64,000 bases of DNA from Mesorhizobium sp. AR02 (GTDB lineage Bacteria; Pseudomonadota; Alphaproteobacteria; Rhizobiales; Rhizobiaceae): the NCBI RefSeq assembly GCF_024746835.1, contig NZ_CP080531.1, positions 4,670,001 to 4,734,000 on the forward strand, in the 5' to 3' direction. Positions within the stretch are counted from its first letter, which is position 1, and every line of letters begins with the position of its first letter. The notes below the pieces were generated by a model. That model did not search any database and was not told the DNA's origin. It saw only the letters and a program-made list of their open reading frames with translations. Below, in pieces: positions 55,584 to 64,000 of the stretch. The translations under genes were made by a program, and so were the position numbers.

Positions 55584-57653
55584 TCACTCACGGACATCCT
55601 GCACCCAGCTTCTGGGGTGGCCGTCGACGCGGAACTGGAAGATGAAATAGGGCGGGATGCAGGTGCCCTTGCCAGGCTTGGCCTGGGGTAAGTCATCGTA
55701 GCCGGCAGTACAGATATAGTCTTCGCGGCAGGGATGCGCCTTGTCGCAGGCGCGCAGGCCGGCGGTCTTGGTGAATTCACTGGTGCAGAATTTGTGGTCC
55801 TTGCCCGACGCGATACAGTCGTTGAAGCCGGTCTTGGCCAGACGGCCGCACGTCGCTTCGTCGGGAAGCTTGTCGCAGGTCGCCTTGCGCAGCATGCCAC
55901 CGGGAAAGCCGCCGGTCTTCTGTTCGGGGTTGTCGTAACGCTGACGCGCGGCGCCATAGCCGGCGAGCTTGACCAATGGTTTCTTGTCGCGCGCCGGGTC
56001 GATGGCGCAGGCCTTGGCGGTGGCCGGCGACAGGCGGCAATACTGGTCGTTGCCCCATGTCGACATCTTGACCTCGCCGAACTCGACAGGGTCGCCGACC
56101 GCGGTGCCCTTCTCGCTGACGCAGGTGCCGAAGCCCGGATGGATGGCGCTTTCGTGGACACCGGCGCAGCGCAGGCCGGCACCACAGGTCCAGTCCTTGA
56201 AGCTTGCATCGTCACCGCGATAACAGATCGAGCCCCAGCCATTGTAGAGGTCGGTGTCCTTCAGCGCTTCGGCATATTTCTGGTCCGGACGGGCGGCGAA
56301 GCCTCTGGTGAAATCCGGATGGCCGCCGGCGGCGAACTGCTCGACGATGGCGCGGCGGCGCGGCAGGTCGGCGAAGAAGACGGCCGAGCCCGGCACGAAG
56401 ACGGCATTGCGGCGCGGTTCGCTGGCCGGATCGGCGCCGGTGTAGTGGAAGCCGGCAATGCCGTGGGTCTGGTGGCAGCCGGTGCAGCACATTTCGTTCA
56501 GCCGCAAATTGAAGCCGGCGACCGACTTGATGGTGGCGAGCGTATTGCCCCTGGCGACATAATCCTTCAGCGCCTTGTCGATATCGGCGTCGTCGACCAA
56601 CCCATAGGCGATGTTGTTCTGCGACCGGCTCAGGCCACCGGGTGCGACCGAAACGGCGCTCTTGGTCAGGAATTTTTCGTCGATAACCAGCCGGCCATGG
56701 TCGAGGTCGTAGATGTTGCGGTCGGTGAGCAGCCATTTGGCGAAGGACGGCTTATCGGCCAGCACCGTCGCCCGGTCGATCTGGTTCTCCATCTTCGATT
56801 CGTAGAAGCTCGAAGTGGCCGGGTTCCATTTGAAGATCTTGAGGAGATATTCGGCATGGCCGCCGAAATCGCGCCGCGTCGAGGCCGACAGGCGCAGCAC
56901 CTGCATGTTGAGTTCGAGCCGCATGATCTGCGAGGAATTGAGCATGGCGCCCGACAGCGGCCCTTCGTCGGAGCGCAGCCAGGCGGCCAACTGCTCGGGC
57001 GGCAGGTCCTTCTGGCCGGCGGCCAGCCAGCGCTGGGCAATGTCGGCGCAGGACACGTCGGTTGCGCTCGGCAGATCCTTCGAAGCGCGCGCCTGCGCCC
57101 GCCCGGGCTTGGCGTTGAACACCAGGCTCATGGTCAGCGGCAGGCGCGAGGAGATGCGCTGCGCCACCTTGCCCTTGGCCGGCGTTTCGGCGACCGAATA
57201 GTGGAAGCGGTAGATCAGCCTGATCTCACCGCATTCGGTATGGCCGAGATAACCGCGATCCATGCGGTTGACGACGCCGGTCAGGTCCAGCGTCGAGCCG
57301 TCGTCGTCAATGTATTTCGGATTGAATTTCTGGCTAGTGTCGCTCGATCTGGCCATGGCCGCGACATAGGGGTCGGGGCTGGTCTTCGGCTCGTCTGATA
57401 TCTCCTGCTTGACCGTGTCGCGCACCGTGGCCAGCGCCGGCACGGAAAACAGGCCGTGATTGTCGACGTCACGGGTGAGGCCGAGTGCCGGGCCGAGCAG
57501 CCGGCTGATCGACAGGCCGCCGCGCTCCAGCGCCTGCAAGGTCGCCGGATCGGTGACGGCGACGCTGGAATCGAGCGTCACCGCGCCGGCCGGCCCGATA
57601 CCTAGGCAGGTCAATGCCATCAGCAACAGCAGGAATTGGCCGATGATCCGCAA
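55584..57653 (-). CDS. Large secreted protein with one CxxCH (haem c) motif
   Basis: A 689-residue protein with a signal peptide (RIIGQFLLLLMALTCLGIG). The middle contains LNEMCCTGCHQTHGIAGFHY, a CxxCH motif, so covalent haem c attachment is possible. The last 250 residues hold many cysteines (e.g. WTCGAGLRCAG, FGTCVSE, ACAIDPA, FCTSEF, HPCREDYICTAGY), probably as disulfides. I recognise no named enzyme. The gene is alone, between a repeat and a divergent metallopeptidase gene. Confidence 0.7.
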   Translation of the reverse strand: MRIIGQFLLLLMALTCLGIGPAGAVTLDSSVAVTDPATLQALERGGLSISRLLGPALGLTRDVDNHGLFSVPALATVRDTVKQEISDEPKTSPDPYVAAMARSSDTSQKFNPKYIDDDGSTLDLTGVVNRMDRGYLGHTECGEIRLIYRFHYSVAETPAKGKVAQRISSRLPLTMSLVFNAKPGRAQARASKDLPSATDVSCADIAQRWLAAGQKDLPPEQLAAWLRSDEGPLSGAMLNSSQIMRLELNMQVLRLSASTRRDFGGHAEYLLKIFKWNPATSSFYESKMENQIDRATVLADKPSFAKWLLTDRNIYDLDHGRLVIDEKFLTKSAVSVAPGGLSRSQNNIAYGLVDDADIDKALKDYVARGNTLATIKSVAGFNLRLNEMCCTGCHQTHGIAGFHYTGADPASEPRRNAVFVPGSAVFFADLPRRRAIVEQFAAGGHPDFTRGFAARPDQKYAEALKDTDLYNGWGSICYRGDDASFKDWTCGAGLRCAGVHESAIHPGFGTCVSEKGTAVGDPVEFGEVKMSTWGNDQYCRLSPATAKACAIDPARDKKPLVKLAGYGAARQRYDNPEQKTGGFPGGMLRKATCDKLPDEATCGRLAKTGFNDCIASGKDHKFCTSEFTKTAGLRACDKAHPCREDYICTAGYDDLPQAKPGKGTCIPPYFIFQFRVDGHPRSWVQDVRE

Positions 57654-57856
57654 GCGCCCCTCGCTTCCACAGAAAACCGGACACTAGCGGTCTTCCCGAT
57701 CTTCGGCCATGGGGGCGACAGTCGCGGTAACTGCCAGTTCGCGCGCCCTGAGGTCGCCGAAAAATGCTGTGACTTGGCGCAACCATTGGGATAATTGTTT
57801 GTTTGGTTGAGCCGGCCTTGCCGGAGCAACGAGGAAGTTTATCACGGGGAGTTGCC

Positions 57857-58786
57857 ATGCTCTGGAGAGGCCGTCGTCAGAGTGACAATATCGAGGACGA
57901 CCGCAGCGACAGCGGCGGCGGCGGGATCGGTGGCGGTGGCGGCCAGTTCCAACTCCCCATTGGCGGCCGCACCGGTGGCGGCGGCAGCATCATCCTCGTC
58001 ATCCTGGTGGTGCTGGCCGGATGGTATTTCGGCTTCGATCCCTCGGCGATCCTGGGTGGTGGCGACGGCGGTCTGCTGCCCGGCGGCGGTGGCCAGATCA
58101 CCGACAACAGCGGCGGCGGCCAGGACAGCGGCGCGGGTACGCCTGCCAATGACGAGATGAAGCAGTTCGTCGCGACCGTGCTGGCCGAGACGGAAGACAC
58201 CTGGACCGGCATCTTCAAGTCGCAAGGCCTGACCTATGAGGACCCGAAGCTGGTGCTGTTTTCCGGCCAGGTCCGTTCGGCCTGCGGCTTCGCTTCGGCG
58301 GCTGCCGGGCCGTTCTACTGTCCGGGCGACCACAAGGTCTATCTCGACATGACCTTCTTCCAGCAGCTCGACCAGCAGTTCGGTGCGTCGGGTGAATTCG
58401 CGCGGGCCTATGTCATCGCGCATGAGGTCGGCCACCACGTGCAGAACCTCACCGGCATCATGGGCAAATTCAACCAGATGCGGCAAGGCATGAGCGAAGC
58501 CGATGCCAACCAGCTGTCGGTGCGCATCGAGCTGCAGGCCGACTGCTTCGCCGGCGTGTGGGCGCATTTCACCGCGCAGAAGGGCATATTGGAGCAGGGC
58601 GACATCGAAAGCGCGCTGAACGCCGCCAAGCAGATCGGCGACGACACGCTGCAGAAGAAGATGCAGGGCTATGTCGTGCCGGAAAGCTTCAACCACGGCA
58701 CCTCGCAGCAGCGGCAGACCTGGCTGGCGCGCGGCTACAAGAGCGGCAAGCTGTCGGATTGCAACACGATGAGTGGTCCGCTCTAA
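57857..58786 (+). CDS. YpfJ-type neutral zinc metallopeptidase
   Basis: A 309-residue membrane-anchored protein. The N-terminus is Gly/Ser/Asp-rich (residues 5-40), then one transmembrane helix (IILVILVVLAGWYFGF). The catalytic HExxH is in VIAHEVGHHVQN, and a third ligand is expected in LQADCFAGVWAHF. SACGFASAAAGPFYCPGDHKVYLD is a family mark. The protease faces the periplasm; targets are unknown. ATG at 57857 with GGGGAG upstream. Confidence 0.88.
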   Translation: MLWRGRRQSDNIEDDRSDSGGGGIGGGGGQFQLPIGGRTGGGGSIILVILVVLAGWYFGFDPSAILGGGDGGLLPGGGGQITDNSGGGQDSGAGTPANDEMKQFVATVLAETEDTWTGIFKSQGLTYEDPKLVLFSGQVRSACGFASAAAGPFYCPGDHKVYLDMTFFQQLDQQFGASGEFARAYVIAHEVGHHVQNLTGIMGKFNQMRQGMSEADANQLSVRIELQADCFAGVWAHFTAQKGILEQGDIESALNAAKQIGDDTLQKKMQGYVVPESFNHGTSQQRQTWLARGYKSGKLSDCNTMSGPL

Positions 58787-58938
58787 GCACTCGTTTCGCT
58801 GCATTGCCCTGACGTCGAAGACGCCGTCAGGGAGTGTCAGGATCAAACATTCCTGCTTGTTCTCGCATTGTTCCTTTTTGCGGGTTCGCCTATAAGGTGC
58901 GCCCGTGCCCAGGGCGGCCGGAGGAGCTTGGACCCGTC

Positions 58939-60203
58939 ATGATCGACCCCAAAACCGCCAGGCGGGGCCTCGCGCTGGTCTTCACCACGCTGCTGCTCGA
59001 CATTATCGGCTTCGGCATGATCATGCCGGTGCTGCCGGCCTATTTGCAGGAATTGTCCGGTGTCAGCATCAGCGGAGCGGCGATCGAAGGCGGCTGGCTG
59101 TTCTTCGTCTATGCGGCCATGCAGTTCTTTTTCGCGCCCATCATGGGCGGGCTGAGCGACCGTTTCGGGCGGCGGCCGATCCTGCTTGCCTCGGTGCTGA
59201 CCTTCTCCATCGACAACCTGATCTGCGCGATCGCCTGGTCCTATCCGATGCTGTTCATCGGCCGTGTGCTGGCCGGCATTTCGGGCGCCAGCTATTCGAC
59301 GACGTCGGCCTTCATCGCCGACATCTCGAATGACGAGAACCGGGCGAAGAATTTCGGCCTGCTCGGCATTGCCTTCGGCGTCGGCTTCGTCATCGGGCCG
59401 GTGCTGGGCGGATTGCTCGGCACGTTCGGACCGCGCGTGCCATTCTTTTTCGCCGCCGGGCTCGCCTTCGTGAACTTCCTGATCGCGACGTTCTTGCTGC
59501 CGGAAACGCTCGATGAAAAGCATCGCCGCCGCTTCGAGTGGAAACGCGCCAACCCGGTCGGCACGCTGCTGCAGATGCGCCAATATCATGGCATCGGCTG
59601 GATCGGCTCGTCTTCTTCCTGATGACGCTCGGCCACATGATGTATCCGGCGGTGTGGTCGTTTGTCTCAAACTACCGCTATGGCTGGAGCCAGCAGCAGA
59701 TCGGTTTTTCGCTTGGTGCCTTCGGCCTGTGTGGCGCGATCATCATGGGCACGGTGCTGCCGCGTGTGATCCCCAGGCTCGGCGAGTGGAGGACGGCGGT
59801 CATCGGCCTGACCTTCACCGCGGCCAGCGCCTTCGGCTACGCCTTCGCTTCGCAGGGATGGATGGTCTATGCGGTGATCGTCGTCGGATGCCTGGAAGCG
59901 CTGGCCGATCCGCCGCTGAGAAGCTTAGCCGCCGCCAAGGTGCCGCCTTCGGCACAGGGCGAACTGCAGGGCGCGATGACCTCGATCTTCTCGATCACCT
60001 CGATCATCACGCCGCTGCTCTACACCGCGATCTTTTCCTGGTTCACCGGACCAAGCGCGCCCGTGACCTTCGGCGGCGCGCCCTATCTGGTCGGTGCGTG
60101 CTTCCTGCTGCTGGCGGTTATCGTCTTCGTCACCAAGGTGGCGAGGCCGGCGACGATCACAAATGTCACGACCGATGTCGCGGAAGATGGAGCGCAGATA
60201 TGA
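58939..60203 (+). pseudogene. Tet-type MFS exporter (TCR/Tet family), frameshifted
   Basis: The first frame (58939 to 59622) gives the N-terminal half: ALVFTTLLLDIIGFGMIMPV, LSDRFGRRPILL (motif A) and GPVLGGLLGTFGPRVPFF. At about 59605 the frame breaks; the C-terminal half continues in another frame (RLVFFLMTLGHMMYPAVWSF to TNVTTDVAEDGAQI) up to 60203. Joined, about 421 residues and twelve helices, the size of tetracycline-type exporters. The gene end overlaps the aldo/keto reductase ATG. Whether it confers resistance is unknown. Confidence 0.82.
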
Positions 60204-61120
60204 GCCATGACAGCCGCATCACGCTGACCAAGGACGGGGTGTCGCTGTCGCGGCTGGTCTTCGGTGCCTGGCGCCTGCTCGACGGCGGCGCCCGCCCGGA
60301 TGCCGATCAGGTCGCGCGGCTGATCGGCAGCGCCGTCGATCTCGGCCTGACCAGTTTCGACCATGCCGACATCTACGGGAATTACGAGGTGGAGGCGGCG
60401 TTCGGCGCCGGGCTGTTGCGCTGGAAAGGCAAGCGCGAGGGGATCGAGCTGATCTCGAAATGCGACATCATGCTGGCCTCGGCCAACTGGCCGCAAAACC
60501 GGCTGAAGCACTACGACACCAGCGCCGCCCACATCACCGCCTCGGTCGACCGTTCGCTGACCAATCTCCACACCGACTATCTCGACCTGTTGCTGCTGCA
60601 CCGGCCGGATTCGCTGATGGACGCCGACGAGACGGCGGCGGCGCTGGCTGGACTGGTCAAGGCGGGCAAGGTGAGGGCGGTCGGCGTTTCCAATTTCACG
60701 CCGTCGCAATTCGATCTCTTGGCCTCGCGGCTGCCGTTTCCCTTGGCCACCAACCAGATCGAGATGTCGGTGCTCAAGACATCGGCGCTGACCGACGGCA
60801 GCCTCGACCACGCGCAGCGTCTGGCCTACGCGCCGATGATCTGGTCGCCGCTCGGCGGCGGTACGCTGTTCACCGGCACGGAAAGCCGGGAAGCACGGGT
60901 GCGGGCAGCGCTCGCGGCGGTGGCCGCCGAAGTCGGTGCCGGCGATCTCGCCACTGTTGCCATTGCCTGGCTGCTGCGGCATCCGGCCCGGCTGGTGCCG
61001 GTGCTCGGTTCGATGAAGCCGGAACGGCTGGCGGCCATGGTCAAGGCGCTCGACATCGTGCTCGACCGCCAGCAATGGTTCGCCATACTGGAGGCCAGCG
61101 AAGGGCGGCCGGTGGCGTGA
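60200..61120 (+). CDS. Aldo/keto reductase, YdhF-like
   Basis: A 306-residue AKR. Catalytic Asp/Tyr/Lys/His are visible in FDHADIYGNYEVE, LISKCDI and LDLLLLHRPD; NADPH-binding parts include WSPLGGG and PVLGSMKPERLA. The group resembles E. coli YdhF. The ATG overlaps the stop of the exporter gene (ATGA), so the two genes form an operon; the substrate is unknown. It is convergent with carA, two bases apart. Confidence 0.9.
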   Translation: MSHDSRITLTKDGVSLSRLVFGAWRLLDGGARPDADQVARLIGSAVDLGLTSFDHADIYGNYEVEAAFGAGLLRWKGKREGIELISKCDIMLASANWPQNRLKHYDTSAAHITASVDRSLTNLHTDYLDLLLLHRPDSLMDADETAAALAGLVKAGKVRAVGVSNFTPSQFDLLASRLPFPLATNQIEMSVLKTSALTDGSLDHAQRLAYAPMIWSPLGGGTLFTGTESREARVRAALAAVAAEVGAGDLATVAIAWLLRHPARLVPVLGSMKPERLAAMVKALDIVLDRQQWFAILEASEGRPVA

Positions 61121-61122
61121 GG

Positions 61123-62340
61123 TCAGGCCCGCTCCGCCAGCAACTCCTCGCCGCGCTTTTCGCGGATCAAATTGACGAAGCGGCGGAACAGATAGTGCGA
61201 GTCCTGCGGGCCGGGCGAGGCTTCGGGGTGATGCTGGACCGAGAACACCGGGCGGCCGGTGAGCGCAATGCCGCAGTTCGAGCCGTCGAACAGCGAGACA
61301 TGGGTTTCCTCGACGCCTTCGGGCAGCGAGTCGGCATCGACGGCGAAGCCGTGATTCATCGAGACGATCTCGACCTTGCCGGTGGTATGGTCCTTGACCG
61401 GATGGTTGGCGCCGTGATGGCCCTGGTGCATCTTGGCGGTCCTGCCGCCGAGCGCCAGCGCCAGCATCTGGTGGCCGAGGCAGATGCCGAACACCGGGAT
61501 ATCGGTCTTCAGCAAATCGCGGATGACAGGCACAGCATAGTCGCCGGTGGCCTCCGGGTCGCCGGGGCCGTTGGAGAGAAAGATGCCGTCGGGCTGCATG
61601 GCGAGGATCTCTTCCGAGCCGGTGCTGGCCGGAACCACGGTCACCTTGGCGCCAAGGCCGGCGAGCAGGCGCAATATGTTGCGCTTGACGCCGTAGTCGA
61701 TGGCGACGACGTGCATGGACGGCTCGGCCTGTTCGCCAAAGCCTTCGTTCCACACCCAGGGCGTCTCGCGCCAGACCGACGACTGGCCCGAGGTGACTTC
61801 CTTGGCAAGGTCGAGCCCGATCAGGCCGGACCAGGCTGCGGCGCGCTGCTTCAAATCGTCGAGGTCGAAGACGCCATCGGGCGCATGGGCGATGACGGCG
61901 TTGGGCATGCCCTTTTCGCGGATCAGCGCGGTGAGCGCGCGGGTGTCGATGCCCGACAGGGCAACGATGCCGCGCTTCTTCAGCCACTGGTCGAGACCAC
62001 CCGCGGCGCGGTAGTTGGACGGGTTGGTGACATCGGCCTTGAACACGGCGCCGACGGCGCCGGCGCGGGCAGCCGGGTTGAGGTCTTCGATGTCCTCGCC
62101 ATTGGTGCCGATATTGCCGATATGCGGGAAGGTGAAGGTGACGATCTGGCCGGCATAGGAGGGGTCGGTGAGGATTTCCTGGTAGCCGGTGAGTGCCGTG
62201 TTGAAGCAGACCTCGGCAACAGCGGAGCCGGTGGCGCCGAGGCCGCGGCCCTCGATGACGGTGCCATCGGCCAGCACCAGAAGGGCAGTCGGCTTTTCGG
62301 TGGCCCAAGGTGGGGTCAGCGTGGGCGTCATCTCGGCCAT
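61123..62340 (-). CDS. carA: Carbamoyl-phosphate synthase small subunit
   Basis: The 405-residue glutaminase subunit supplies ammonia to CarB. Its N-terminal domain shows VCFNTALTGYQEILTDPSYAGQIV; the class I amidotransferase has IFLSNGPGDPEA, the nucleophile in FGICLGHQMLALALGG and the catalytic His in SVQHHPEASPGP. I use the ATG at 62340. It is separated by 22 kb from carB. Arginine or pyrimidine control elements are not obvious. Confidence 0.95.
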   Translation of the reverse strand: MAEMTPTLTPPWATEKPTALLVLADGTVIEGRGLGATGSAVAEVCFNTALTGYQEILTDPSYAGQIVTFTFPHIGNIGTNGEDIEDLNPAARAGAVGAVFKADVTNPSNYRAAGGLDQWLKKRGIVALSGIDTRALTALIREKGMPNAVIAHAPDGVFDLDDLKQRAAAWSGLIGLDLAKEVTSGQSSVWRETPWVWNEGFGEQAEPSMHVVAIDYGVKRNILRLLAGLGAKVTVVPASTGSEEILAMQPDGIFLSNGPGDPEATGDYAVPVIRDLLKTDIPVFGICLGHQMLALALGGRTAKMHQGHHGANHPVKDHTTGKVEIVSMNHGFAVDADSLPEGVEETHVSLFDGSNCGIALTGRPVFSVQHHPEASPGPQDSHYLFRRFVNLIREKRGEELLAERA

Positions 62341-62618
62341 GGCGGCACTCCTATCGGGCCGCGCGCTAGTAACCGGCCCGGCGGGCGATCTGCGCGGCAA
62401 ACGGCGCGAAGCGGCGAATTCGCGGCTCCCACGCAGTCAAGCTTCAGTTCATGCAAGGCCCAGTACATAGGGGAAGGGGGCAGGTCGGTCAATGATCATG
62501 CGAAATGCGGCCGCGATTTATTTCATCCAGCAATATCATGGGCTTGCCCTGGCATATCAGGGTTTGCGTCGGCTCGCCCCCGGCGCTATTGTCCGCGCCG
62601 ACCGAAGGAGAAAGTACA

Positions 62619-63068
62619 ATGCGCGCGAAAATCGCCGAATCCCTGAAGAGCGCGATGAAGGCGCAGGACAAGCACCGGCTGCCGACATTGCGGCTGATCC
62701 AGGCCGCCATTCATGATCGCGACATCGCCAATCGCGGTTCGGCCAAGGACCCCGCCAGCGACGAGGAGATCTTGCAGATCCTGGCCAAGATGGTGAAGCA
62801 GCGCGAGGAATCGGCCAAGGCATTCGAAGACGGCAAGCGGCCGGAACTGGCGGCGCAGGAGCGCGGCGAGATGGAGATCATCCGCGGCTTCCTGCCGACC
62901 CAGCTTGACGACGCAGCCATTGCGACCGCCGCACGCGAAGCGATCGCGGCGACGGGTGCTGCCAGCCAGAAGGACATGGGCAAGGTGATCGCCGCGCTGA
63001 AGCAGAAATATGCCGGCCAGATGGATTTCGGCAAGGCAAGCGGCATCGTCAAGGGCCTGCTGCAGTAG
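62619..63068 (+). CDS. GatB/YqeY domain protein
   Basis: A 149-residue helical protein of the YqeY family, similar to the tail of GatB of the tRNA amidotransferase: LKSAMKAQDKHRLPTLRLIQAAIHDRDIA, EEILQILAKMVKQREESA, and the C-terminal VIAALKQKYAGQMDFGKASGIVKGLL. Role unknown; the domain may interact with tRNA. GAAGGAGA before the ATG at 62619. It is divergent from carA. Confidence 0.9.
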   Translation: MRAKIAESLKSAMKAQDKHRLPTLRLIQAAIHDRDIANRGSAKDPASDEEILQILAKMVKQREESAKAFEDGKRPELAAQERGEMEIIRGFLPTQLDDAAIATAAREAIAATGAASQKDMGKVIAALKQKYAGQMDFGKASGIVKGLLQ

Positions 63069-63105
63069 GGGGGTGTTAAGGGCAACCGTCAAGTCTGACC
63101 TTGCC

Positions 63106-63690
63106 CTACGACGCGGTTTTTGGCGGCTCCAATGCGAGGCGCAATGCCGGTGCTTCCTGCCGGACATAGTCCCATAACCGGCTGGCGACCGGTCCGTGCG
63201 GCCGGTCGCGGCGGCGCGCCACCACCAGCTCGTCGATGCGGCCAGGCATATGCCGGCCGGCAATGGAGCGCAGGCGGCCGTCGCCGAGCTCCTCCTCGAT
63301 CAGGAAGCGGGGCAGGTGGCCCCAGCCGAGGCCCTGCAGGATGATCTCCTTCTTCATGCCCTGGTCGGCCACCAGGCATTGCGGCGCGCCTTCGATCAGC
63401 GAATAGTCTTGTTGTGGCGAATGGCGGGCGCTGTCGCGCATGACGCATTGGGTCAGCGCCTGCATCTGATCGGGCGTGATCGGCTCTCTGATGCGTTCCG
63501 GCAGAAAGCCTGGTGCCACCACGGGAATGAAGGGCACCTTGCACAAATCGACCCATTCCACCCGCGCATCGCCCTTGTCGACCCAGTGCAGGATCAGGTC
63601 GGCCTCGTCATCGAAAAGGCGCTCCCACGGACCGCCAACGGCCTCGAAATGCAGATGCAGGCGCGTGCCGCGACTACGCTCTGCCTCATT
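63106..63690 (-). pseudogene. LysR effector-domain remnant without HTH
   Basis: About 195 residues match only the ligand-binding half of a LysR regulator: LHLHFEAVGGPWERLFDDEADLILHWVDK, DLCKVPFIPVVAPGFLP, EIILQGLGWGHLPRFLIEEEL and the usual tail. The DNA-binding half is missing because the frame meets the pcaD promoter. It is therefore a decayed gene, perhaps an old regulator of the neighbouring genes. Confidence 0.65.
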
Positions 63691-63715
63691 CAACGTTCCA
63701 GAAGGAATTTTCACC

Positions 63716-64000
63716 ATGAGTGAGCTGAATTTCGTGACCATCGGCGACGGCACGCGCATCGCCTATCGCTTCGACGGCGATGCCGGAAAGCCGGTGCTGG
63801 TGCTGTCGAACTCCATCGGCACCACGCTGCATATGTGGGACGGGCAGGTCGGCGAACTGTCCAGGCATTTCCGCGTTCTACGCTACGATTTTCGCGGTCA
63901 TGGCGGGTCAAGCGCGCCAGTCGGCGCCTATTCGCTCGACCGGCTTGGGCGCGACGTGATCGAGCTGCTCGATGCGCTCGGGCTTGGACGTGTGCATTTC
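63716..64000 (+). CDS. pcaD: 3-oxoadipate enol-lactonase, N-terminal part (cut by window edge)
   Basis: The first 95 residues are an alpha/beta hydrolase: NFVTIGDGTRIAYRFDGDAGKP, VLSNSIGTTLHMWDGQV (oxyanion region) and LRYDFRGHGGSSAPVGAYS, followed by LGRDVIELLDALGL. This fits PcaD, which opens the lactone ring in the protocatechuate branch of the beta-ketoadipate pathway. GAAGGAATTT precedes the ATG. The nucleophile elbow lies beyond the window, so the call rests on the N-terminus. Confidence 0.72.
   Translation, partial: MSELNFVTIGDGTRIAYRFDGDAGKPVLVLSNSIGTTLHMWDGQVGELSRHFRVLRYDFRGHGGSSAPVGAYSLDRLGRDVIELLDALGLGRVHF

Noticed and set aside
60460..62646. 728-codon plus-strand open frame and a 741-codon minus-strand frame overlapping it
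   Set aside because: Shadows of the aldo/keto reductase and carA genes.

Overview
The window is GC-rich alphaproteobacterial chromosome and most resembles Mesorhizobium or a close Phyllobacteriaceae relative. The evidence is the lrp / trxB / lsrB(vtlR) block with an AbcR-type small RNA downstream, unlinked carA and carB, MntR/MntH, a pcaD start at the right edge, and many copies of the mosaic palindromic repeats common between rhizobial genes. I assign the genus from gene content and order, not from a search. No rRNA, tRNA or CRISPR array is visible.

Layout. 1-6850: a complete ADP-L-glycero-D-manno-heptose and LPS inner-core locus (waaC, waaF, hldD on minus; hldE, gmhA, gmhB on plus; a WaaE-like glycosyltransferase on minus), with a LysE exporter inside it. 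7090-11320: lrp, trxB, lsrB, an isoprenylcysteine-methyltransferase-like membrane protein, then an 870-base region without protein genes that holds an AbcR-like sRNA and a second structured RNA candidate. 11320-21270: an EF-G-like GTPase, a GGDEF-EAL protein, a cupin, a TetR regulator with a perfect operator facing a frameshifted drug exporter, an aspartate aminotransferase, and two translationally coupled EAL-only proteins. 21355-32745: GST, CspA, a LysR regulator facing a metallo-beta-lactamase-fold protein and two broken SnoaL-like genes, Ogt, a lytic transglycosylase lipoprotein, GNAT, a DUF899 protein, a broken cupin, and a duplicated RidA locus around a periplasmic binding protein. 32830-35725: a more AT-rich two-gene cassette (KAP-type P-loop NTPase and DUF4238 protein, divergent), a plausible defence or mobile cargo. 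35789-46760: carB, an octanucleotide tandem repeat, an SH3 protein, a phosphoesterase, and three regulator/target pairs (ArsR/MFS, MarR/SDR, LysR/LysE). 46797-48288: an IS4-family element with 19-bp inverted ends and a 10-bp target duplication, inserted in a mosaic repeat. 48456-55410: RibD-like reductase, Pcm-like methyltransferase, mntH/mntR, then a run of small membrane or envelope stress proteins (GlsB/YeaQ-like, DoxX, two tiny hydrophobic peptides, a Lys/His-rich secreted protein). 55584-64000: a secreted protein with one CxxCH motif, a YpfJ-type metallopeptidase, a frameshifted Tet-type exporter coupled to an aldo/keto reductase, carA, a YqeY protein, a LysR remnant and the start of pcaD.

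Six genes need a frame change to read through (16522-18037, 25250-25416, 25443-25930, 29830-30292, 46797-48166, 58939-60203). That is many for 64 kb: either the sequence carries indel errors or accessory genes are decaying here. The most promising unexplained material is the RNA region at 10640-11130 and the NTPase/DUF4238 cassette.
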